From assembly GCA_018711755.1 (NCBI GenBank), contig DVHY01000004.1, positions 1 through 19,906 of the forward strand: 19,906 bases of DNA. Direction: 5' to 3'. The notes under the pieces are model-generated. The model had not been told where the DNA came from. It saw nothing but the letters and a program-made list of their open reading frames with translations, and did no database searches. The position numbers and the translations under genes were made by a program. Numbering within the stretch: position 1 is the stretch's first letter; each line of letters begins with the position of its first letter. The DNA comes from Candidatus Limivicinus faecipullorum. GTDB lineage: Bacteria; Bacillota; Clostridia; Oscillospirales; Oscillospiraceae. Below are positions 15,079 to 19,906 of this stretch, piece by piece.

Positions 15079-15129
15079 GTAGGAGTAATAAATATGAAGA
15101 GAGAAGAACTCTCAGGAGGAATAAAACAA

Positions 15130-15684
15130 ATGACTTACGAGATGGACATTGCCGGCTTAAAGCGGGAGCTGCCCCTGTGCAAGGTCTCCGATGACCTTTA
15201 CATAGGCGCCTTCGTCATGTTCGGCGATGTGGAGCTCACGGTACACTGTGCCTCCGAGCTTCTGAAGCTGGCCCCGGAGTATGATTACATCATCGCCCCG
15301 GAAGCCAAGGCGATCCCCCTGCTCTATGAGATGGCCCGCCAGAGCGCGGCGGACAGGTACTTCCTGGCCCGCAAGAGCGCCAAGGCCTATATGTCCGGCG
15401 TCTTTGAGGTGGAGGTGAAGTCCATCACTACCGCCGCCGTGCAGAAGCTGGTGCTGGACAAGGCGGATGCGGAGCTCATCCGGGGCAAGCGCATGCTCAT
15501 CGTGGACGACGTCATTTCCACCGGCGAATCCCTCCAGGCCATGGAGGAGCTGGTGGCCAAGGCCGGAGGCATCATTGCCGGCAAGATGGCCGTCCTGGCC
15601 GAGGGCGACGCCCAGCACAGGGACGATATCATCACCCTGGCCCCCCTGCCCCTGTTCAACCCCGACGGCAGCATAAAGGAATAA
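15130..15684 (+). CDS. Adenine phosphoribosyltransferase-like protein
   Basis: This 184-residue type I phosphoribosyltransferase joins a purine base to PRPP. The 13-residue PRPP-binding signature MLIVDDVISTGES (122-134) is intact, and the segments APEAKAIPLLYEMAR and ARKSAKAYM resemble adenine phosphoribosyltransferase. The family in clostridia is usually labelled apt-like; a true salvage role (adenine to AMP) is likely but xanthine-type specificity cannot be excluded. The ATG at 15130 is chosen because it has a full AGGAGG 10 nt upstream and gives the family-typical MTYEMDIAGL opening. An in-frame ATG at 15094 would add 12 residues (MKREELSGGIKQ) that are really the ribosome-site region. The gene is monocistronic, between two terminators. 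Confidence 0.9.
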   Translation: MTYEMDIAGLKRELPLCKVSDDLYIGAFVMFGDVELTVHCASELLKLAPEYDYIIAPEAKAIPLLYEMARQSAADRYFLARKSAKAYMSGVFEVEVKSITTAAVQKLVLDKADAELIRGKRMLIVDDVISTGESLQAMEELVAKAGGIIAGKMAVLAEGDAQHRDDIITLAPLPLFNPDGSIKE

Positions 15685-15694
15685 AAAGGCAGAT

Positions 15695-15733
15695 AAAAAA
15701 ATTCCTCGGGCCAGCGGCCTGAGGAATTTTTTT
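15695..15733. terminator. Bidirectional intrinsic terminator
   Basis: An 18-bp stem (one G-T pair), arms AAAAAAATTCCTC... (15695-15712) and ...GAGGAATTTTTTT (15716-15733), with loop AGC. The A and T tracts make it work in both directions, ending the phosphoribosyltransferase gene rightward and tadA leftward. Confidence 0.93.
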
Positions 15734-15762
15734 ATGACTGAAGGGAGCGGCGGGAGAAGCCT

Positions 15763-16224
15763 TCAGTCCCGCCTGCCCTTGAAGAAATCCCGGAGCAGGG
15801 CGGCGCAGTCCGCCTCCATGACCCCGGCAAAAATTTCCGGCCTGTGGCCGTAGCTCTCCCAGAACAGGTCGATGACGCTGCCGCAGGAGCCGCTTACGGG
15901 CTCTCGGGCCCCATAGACCAGGCTGGGTATGCGGGAGTTGATTATGGCCCCGGCGCACATGGGGCAGGGCTCCAACGTCACATACATGGTGCAGCCGGTG
16001 AGCCGCCAGTCACCCAGGGCGGCGCAGGCCTGGCGTATGGCCTCCATCTCCGCATGGGCGGTGGCGTCGGCAAGCTCCCGGCGTCGGTTGCGGCCCCGGC
16101 CTATCACCCGGCCCCCGGCGCCGGCAATGACGCAGCCCACGGGCACCTCCCCGCAAGCGGCGGCCTCCCGGGCCAGCTCCAGGGCCAGGGCCATGTATTC
16201 CTCGTGCTTTTCGCGGCTGTCCAT
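15763..16224 (-). CDS. tadA: tRNA-specific adenosine deaminase TadA
   Basis: This 153-residue cytidine-deaminase-fold enzyme deaminates adenosine 34 to inosine in tRNA-Arg(ACG). The zinc ligands and general acid are in place: HAE (H57, catalytic E59) and PCPMC (C87, C90). ALELAREAAACGEVPVGCVI (14-33) and the NSRIPSLVYGAREP stretch are typical of TadA rather than of guanine or cytosine deaminases. The ATG at 16224 follows AGGAGG by 7 nt. The length is normal. It faces the phosphoribosyltransferase gene and shares the bidirectional terminator with it. Upstream lies the inverted-repeat element; no convincing promoter was found, so transcription could start within that element or read through from pta. 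Confidence 0.95.
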   Translation of the reverse strand: MDSREKHEEYMALALELAREAAACGEVPVGCVIAGAGGRVIGRGRNRRRELADATAHAEMEAIRQACAALGDWRLTGCTMYVTLEPCPMCAGAIINSRIPSLVYGAREPVSGSCGSVIDLFWESYGHRPEIFAGVMEADCAALLRDFFKGRRD

Positions 16225-16262
16225 AGAAAGCCTCCTCTCAAGCCCCAGGGGCGATAGGTCTG

Positions 16263-16289
16263 AAAAGGGCCGGGCTTTATGCCCGGCCC
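16263..16289 (-). terminator. Hairpin with U tract between pta and tadA
   Basis: On the minus strand a perfect 9-bp stem, GGGCCGGGC/GCCCGGCCC (16267-16289) with a 5-nt loop, is followed by TTTTC. It is one end of the inverted-repeat element and could terminate transcripts coming from pta before tadA. Confidence 0.5.
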
Positions 16290-16520
16290 GAGACTGTCAA
16301 AAAACTATAATATAAGCATAGACAATAGAGCAGCGGGGGAGCACGAGGGGGCAAGGCCCGCCTCGTGTTTCAATAAGCCGCCACAGAAAAGCCTTGAAAA
16401 AACAAGGCTTTTCCAGCGTAGCAGCATTTTGCTATGAGCAAAATGCTTGGCGGGAGAAGCTTGTCAAAAAAGTCTGTGAGGACTTTTTTTGACAAGCTGG
16501 CCGGGCAGAGAGCCCGGCCC
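16267..16520. repeat. 254-bp hairpin-rich element with ~37-bp terminal inverted repeats (MITE-like)
   Basis: Most of the 316-bp gap between tadA and pta is an element with matching inverted ends. The left end (16267-16304) is GGGCCGGGC, a 5-nt loop, GCCCGGCC, a short variable part, then TGTCAAAAAA. The right end (16484-16520) is the reverse complement of the same order. Inside lie four more stem-loops: CACGAGG-GGGC (16342-16367), GAAAAGCCTTG (16386-16413), GCATTTTGCT (16424-16446), and AGCTTGTCAAAAAAGTC (16458-16498, one extra T in one arm). There is no reading frame of note. It resembles a non-autonomous miniature transposable element or a compound palindromic repeat. Confidence 0.7.
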
Positions 16521-16540
16521 TTTGTATATTCGGGTATTGC

Positions 16541-17539
16541 TTATGCCAGGGCGGCAGTGATGATGGACATCTGGTAGACTTCCTCGGCATCGCAGCCCCG
16601 GGACAGGTCGTTGATGGGGGCGTTGAGGCCCTGGAGGATGGGGCCGTAAGCGGCAAATCCGCCCAGGCGCTGGGCTATTTTGTAGCCGATGTTGCCGGAC
16701 TGTATCTCCGGGAAGATGAAGGTGTTGGCGTAGCCTGCCACCTTGCTGCCGGGGAACTTCAGCTGGCCCACCACCGGGGAGACGGCGGCGTCAAACTGCA
16801 TCTCGCCGTCGATGGCCACATCGGGGGCCTTCTCCTTGGCGATAGCGGTAGCTTCCCGGACCAGGTCCACGCTGGGGCCCTTGCCGGAGCCCTTGGTGGA
16901 GTAGGACAGCATGGCCACTTTGGGCTCGATGCCGAAGACCTTGGCGGTCTTGGCGGTCTCCACGGCCACCTCGGCCAGCTGGGCTGCGGCGGAGAGAGTG
17001 ACATTGCCCTCCTTGTCCAGCTTGTCCTCATAGGAGATGTTGATGGCGCAGTCGCCCATGGCCAGCATCTCGTCCCCACGGACCATGATGAAGCAGGAGC
17101 TCACCAGGTTTGCGCCCTTCTTGGTCTTCACCAGCTGCAGGGCGGGACGGACGGTGTCGGCGGTGGAGTAGGTGGCGCCGCCCAGCAGAGCGTCGGCCAC
17201 GCCCATCTTCACCAGCATGGTGCCGAAGTAGTTGCCCTTGGAGAGAGCGGCCCGGCAGTCCTCGGCGCTCATCTTGCCCTTGCGCAGTTCCACCATGGTG
17301 TCCACCATCTTGTCCATCTCGGGATAGGTGGCGGGGTCCAGTATCTCCAGGCCGTCGATATCAAAGCCGCCCTTGGCGGCAGCGGCCTTCACTTCCTCCA
17401 CATTGCCCACCAGGATGGGGGTGAGGAAGCCGCCCTTTTTCAGCCGTGCGGCGGACTCCAGGATGCGGGCGTCGGAGCCCTCGGTGTAGACTATCTTACG
17501 GGGATTGGCCTTGAGTATTTCTACGAGATTTTCAAACAT
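16541..17539 (-). CDS. pta: Phosphate acetyltransferase
   Basis: This 332-residue enzyme interconverts acetyl-CoA and acetyl phosphate, the first half of acetate formation with substrate-level ATP gain. Family stretches seen are KIVYTEGSDARILESA (17-32), GGATYSTADTVRPALQLV, MLSYSTKGSGKGPS and KVAGYANTFIFPEIQSGNIGYKIAQRLG near the C-terminus. The short single-domain form lacks the regulatory N-terminal domain of enterobacterial Pta, as usual for clostridia. The ATG at 17539 has GGAGGT upstream; the frame extends to 17608 but that would span the promoter. No ackA is adjacent in this window. The gene is divergent from the XRE regulator-lepA pair, and the 171-bp space between the two starts carries both promoters and a palindromic operator. 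Confidence 0.95.
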   Translation of the reverse strand: MFENLVEILKANPRKIVYTEGSDARILESAARLKKGGFLTPILVGNVEEVKAAAAKGGFDIDGLEILDPATYPEMDKMVDTMVELRKGKMSAEDCRAALSKGNYFGTMLVKMGVADALLGGATYSTADTVRPALQLVKTKKGANLVSSCFIMVRGDEMLAMGDCAINISYEDKLDKEGNVTLSAAAQLAEVAVETAKTAKVFGIEPKVAMLSYSTKGSGKGPSVDLVREATAIAKEKAPDVAIDGEMQFDAAVSPVVGQLKFPGSKVAGYANTFIFPEIQSGNIGYKIAQRLGGFAAYGPILQGLNAPINDLSRGCDAEEVYQMSIITAALA

Positions 17540-17579
17540 GTCAAAATACCTCCGAACGGTTGTTATTTTACCATTAATT

Positions 17580-17608
17580 AATGTACCACGCTTTCCCGGC
17601 TTTTTCAA
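17580..17608 (-). promoter_or_regulatory. pta promoter
   Basis: On the minus strand TTGAAA (17603-17608), 17-bp spacer, TACATT (17580-17585) with TGG in front (extended -10). The leader is about 35 nt. Confidence 0.65.
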
Positions 17609-17628
17609 GAATTTTGCGCTTATTTCTA

Positions 17629-17657
17629 TTTACAAAGGGAGCTTTCGTCAGTATAAT
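17629..17657 (+). promoter_or_regulatory. Promoter of the XRE regulator-lepA operon
   Basis: TTTACA (17629-17634), 17-bp spacer, perfect TATAAT (17652-17657). A second TATAAT at 17668-17673 lacks a good -35. The -35 boxes of this promoter and of pta are only 20 bp apart, back to back. Confidence 0.75.
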
Positions 17658-17665
17658 ATACTGAC
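17647..17665. promoter_or_regulatory. Perfect 19-bp palindromic operator candidate
   Basis: GTCAGTATA-A-TATACTGAC is a perfect palindrome with 9-bp arms around one central base. It covers the whole -10 box of the regulator-lepA promoter, which is the usual place for an autorepressor site. The likely binder is the XRE protein encoded 46 bp downstream. Confidence 0.7.
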
Positions 17666-17710
17666 TGTATAATTTTGAAAATATTAGAATACATCCGGGA
17701 TGGAGAAGAG

Positions 17711-18037
17711 ATGGAGAGAAGTTTTCCTGAGACCCTGTCGGCGCTGCGGCGGGAGAAGAATATAAGCCAGCGCAAGGCTGCGGCGGACCTGCACATCAGC
17801 CAGGCCCTGCTGAGCCACTATGAAAACGGAGCGAGAGAACCGGGCCTGGCCTTCGTGTGCAAGGCCTGCGACTATTACGGAGTGAGCGCGGACTATCTGC
17901 TTTGCCGCAGCGAGCTGCCCAACGCCCCCCAGAGCACCGCCGAGGCGGCCAGAGCCTTCCTGGGGGAGATGAACAGCCTGATGAACAAGGCCCGCCAGGC
18001 CCTGGATGAATTCACCGGAAAAGGAGCCCAAGAATGA
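17711..18037 (+). CDS. XRE-family helix-turn-helix transcriptional regulator
   Basis: This protein of about 108 residues has an N-terminal Cro/CI-type DNA-binding domain: LSALRREKNISQRKAAADLHISQALLSHYENGAREPG (9-45), with helices 2 and 3 at about 19-37, then DYYGVSADYLL (54-64), the usual end of the fold. The C-terminal 45 residues (EAARAFLGEMNSLMNKARQALDEF) form an amphipathic helix, possibly for dimerisation. No enzyme or sensor domain is seen. ATG 17711 is chosen (GGAG about 6 nt upstream); a TTG at 17675 would add 12 residues but lies right at the second -10-like TATAAT. The stop overlaps the lepA start as ATGA. Probable self-regulation through the palindrome on its promoter; control of pta as well is possible but unproven. 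Confidence 0.88.
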   Translation: MERSFPETLSALRREKNISQRKAAADLHISQALLSHYENGAREPGLAFVCKACDYYGVSADYLLCRSELPNAPQSTAEAARAFLGEMNSLMNKARQALDEFTGKGAQE

Positions 18038-19839
18038 GCGACCAGAAGCATATACGGAATTTTTCCATAATCGCCCATATAGACCACGGCAAATCCACCC
18101 TGTCCGACCGGCTCATAGAGAAGTGCGGGGCGGTGGAACAGCGCATCATGGAGGACCAGATCCTGGACAATATGGACCTGGAGAAGGAGCGGGGCATCAC
18201 CATCAAGGCCCGGGCCGTGGGACTGAGCTACACCGCCGCCGACGGGGAGAACTATACCCTGAACCTTATAGATACCCCGGGCCACGTGGACTTCAACTAC
18301 GAGGTGAGCCGCTCCCTGGCCGCCTGCGAAGGGGCGGTGCTGGTGGTGGATGCCTCCCAGGGCGTGGAGGCCCAGACCCTGTCCAACACCTATCTGGCCC
18401 TGGACAACGACCTGGAGATACTGCCGGTGGTGAACAAGATAGACCTGCCCGCCGCCGACCCCAAGCGGGTGAAAGAGGAGATAGAGGAGATAATCGGCAT
18501 CCCCGCCATGGATGCTCCCGAGATAAGCGCCAAGGCCGGGATAAACATAGATGCGGTGCTGGAGGACATCGTGGCCAATGTGCCCGCCCCCAAGGGCGAC
18601 CCGGAGGCCCCCTTCAAGGCCCTCATCTTTGACAGCCAGTACGATAACTACCGGGGCGTCATCGTCTTCATTAGGGTGATGGACGGCAGGCTGCGCCGGG
18701 ACATGGAGATAAAGCTCATGGGCACCGGGGCAAAGTACAAGGTGGTGGAGCTGGGCTACCTGCGCCCCACGGCGCTGGAGCCCTGCGATGAACTTGCCGC
18801 CGGGGACGTGGGCTATTTCACCGCCAGCATAAAGAACGTGGCCGACACCCAGGTGGGCGACACCGTCACCCTGGCGGAGCGCCCGGCGGCGGAGGCCCTG
18901 CCCGGCTACCGCCCCGCCCGGCCCATGGTCTACTGCGGCATCTACACCGAGGACGGCTCCAAGTACCCGGACCTGCGGGACGCTCTGGACAAGCTGAAGC
19001 TCAACGACGCCTCATTGTCCTACGAGCCGGAGAGCTCCGTGGCCCTGGGCTTTGGTTTCCGCTGCGGCTTTCTGGGCATGCTCCACATGGAGATAATCCA
19101 GGAGCGGCTGGAGCGGGAGTTCGATTTGGAGCTGGTGACCACTTTGCCTTCAGTCATATACAAGGTCATCAAGACCGACGGCAGCACCGTCATGGTGGAC
19201 AATCCCCACAATTACCCGGAGGTGCCCTCCATAGCCGAGGCCTACGAGCCCTATGTGAAGGTGAGCATCATCACCCCCAACGACTATGTGGGCAACATCA
19301 TGCCCCTGTGCCAGGACCGGCGGGGGGATTACCAGGGCATGCAGTACCTGGACACCCGGCTGGTGGAGATGCACTATGAAATGCCCTTAAACGAGATAAT
19401 CTACGACTTTTTCGATACCCTGAAAGCCCGCACCAAGGGCTATGCCTCCCTGGACTATGAGCTGAGCCAGTACAAGACCAGCGACCTGGTGAAGGTGGAC
19501 ATGCTACTGAACGGGGATCAGGTGGATGCACTCAGCTTTATCGCCCACCGGGACAAGGCCTACGGCCGGGCCCGCAAGCTCTGCGAAAAGCTGAAGGAGA
19601 ACATCCCCCGCCAGCTCTTCGAGGTGCCCATCCAGGCGGCCATCGGCGGCAAGATAATCGCCCGGGAGACGGTGAAGGCCCTGCGGAAAGACGTGCTGGC
19701 CAAGTGCTACGGCGGCGACATCACCCGAAAGAAGAAGCTGCTGGAAAAGCAGAAGGAGGGCAAGAAGAAGATGCGCCAGCTGGGCACGGTGCAGATACCC
19801 ACCGAGGCCTTCCTGGCAGTGCTGAAGCTGGACGAGTAG
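18034..19839 (+). CDS. lepA: Elongation factor 4 (LepA) GTPase
   Basis: This complete 601-residue translational GTPase binds ribosomes and affects initiation and elongation, including back-translocation in vitro. GTP-binding motifs are all present: G1 AHIDHGKST (14-22), G2 RGITI (53-57), G3 DTPGH (80-84) and G4 NKID (134-137). The LepA-specific C-terminal region follows, with GFRCGFLGMLHMEIIQERLEREFDLELV and the final IAHRDKAYGRARKLCEKLKENIPRQLFEVPIQAAIGGKIIARET stretch. The length is standard. The ATG at 18034 overlaps the regulator's stop by four bases, and AGGAG sits 8 nt upstream inside the regulator gene, so translation is probably coupled. In many bacteria hemW follows lepA; here only a hairpin is seen before the window ends. 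Confidence 0.97.
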   Translation: MSDQKHIRNFSIIAHIDHGKSTLSDRLIEKCGAVEQRIMEDQILDNMDLEKERGITIKARAVGLSYTAADGENYTLNLIDTPGHVDFNYEVSRSLAACEGAVLVVDASQGVEAQTLSNTYLALDNDLEILPVVNKIDLPAADPKRVKEEIEEIIGIPAMDAPEISAKAGINIDAVLEDIVANVPAPKGDPEAPFKALIFDSQYDNYRGVIVFIRVMDGRLRRDMEIKLMGTGAKYKVVELGYLRPTALEPCDELAAGDVGYFTASIKNVADTQVGDTVTLAERPAAEALPGYRPARPMVYCGIYTEDGSKYPDLRDALDKLKLNDASLSYEPESSVALGFGFRCGFLGMLHMEIIQERLEREFDLELVTTLPSVIYKVIKTDGSTVMVDNPHNYPEVPSIAEAYEPYVKVSIITPNDYVGNIMPLCQDRRGDYQGMQYLDTRLVEMHYEMPLNEIIYDFFDTLKARTKGYASLDYELSQYKTSDLVKVDMLLNGDQVDALSFIAHRDKAYGRARKLCEKLKENIPRQLFEVPIQAAIGGKIIARETVKALRKDVLAKCYGGDITRKKKLLEKQKEGKKKMRQLGTVQIPTEAFLAVLKLDE

Positions 19840-19844
19840 CGTCA

Positions 19845-19906
19845 GAAAGCGTTTGAATGTCACACCTTGCGCATAAGCGCAAGGCGGTGAGGATTCAAAC
19901 GCTTTC
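19845..19906 (+). repeat. Long stem-loop after lepA, reaching the window edge
   Basis: GAAAGCGTTTGAAT (19845-19858) pairs perfectly with ATTCAAACGCTTTC (19893-19906). Inside, CAC/GTG and an 8-bp CCTTGCGC/GCGCAAGG stem with an ATAA loop (19865-19884) continue the structure. The bases just before it, GTCA (19841-19844), may extend the stem past the window end. Whether a U tract follows (terminator) or not (mobile palindromic repeat) cannot be seen. Confidence 0.65.

Noticed and set aside
15094..15129. Upstream ATG start for the phosphoribosyltransferase
   Set aside because: The predicted transcript start removes most of its ribosome site, and the 12 extra residues are encoded by the AGGAGG region of the downstream start, which gives the family-typical N-terminus.
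16290..16320. tadA promoter within the inverted-repeat element
   Set aside because: A minus-strand TTGACA and TATATT-like boxes occur, but none are at acceptable spacing in the right order.

Overview
The window looks like a chromosomal core region of a GC-rich, low-GC-phylum (Firmicutes) anaerobe, most likely a Clostridia member of the Oscillospirales/Ruminococcaceae type. The support is a two-gene DnaD plus DnaC/DnaI-type helicase loader set, a SleB-type cell-wall hydrolase, a stand-alone clostridial E2-like acyltransferase, strong AGGAGG ribosome-binding sites and TTG/GTG starts. This placement is inferred from gene content and was not checked by phylogeny. No phage, IS transposase, CRISPR array, rRNA or tRNA was seen.

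Left part (1-8086, minus strand, read right to left): one tight operon U32-family RNA hydroxylase-like protein > maf > mreC > mreD > mrdA-type penicillin-binding protein 2. It is followed by a separately promoted methylglyoxal-synthase-like gene and by hisS, which is cut by the left edge. The operon joins a translation-linked enzyme and a nucleotide-sanitising Maf protein to the cell-elongation machinery. mreB, minCD and rodA, frequent neighbours in Clostridia, are absent from the cluster.

Middle (8058-15733): a divergent promoter pair whose -35 boxes overlap starts the leftward operon and a rightward operon of dnaD, a helicase-loader ATPase and a DUF2804 gene. The rightward transcript would have a leader of about 158 nt with competing helices. 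Next come an E2-like acyltransferase gene on its own promoter, a bidirectional terminator, a leftward sleB-like hydrolase, a divergent htrA-type membrane protease, and an adenine-phosphoribosyltransferase-like gene, the last two each followed by an intrinsic terminator.

Right part (15763-19906): tadA and pta on the minus strand are separated by a 316-bp gap filled by a compact element with about 37-bp terminal inverted repeats and several internal perfect hairpins. pta is divergent from a small XRE-type regulator gene that overlaps lepA by ATGA. A perfect 19-bp palindrome sits on the -10 box of the regulator-lepA promoter and looks like an autoregulatory operator. The window ends exactly inside or at the end of a long hairpin after lepA.

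Most genes are ordinary housekeeping genes. The points that merit a second look are the inverted-repeat element, the methylglyoxal-synthase-like protein lacking its catalytic aspartate, the structured dnaD leader, the regulator-lepA palindrome, and the E2-like protein with Glu in place of the catalytic His. I found no clear multi-gene novel system.
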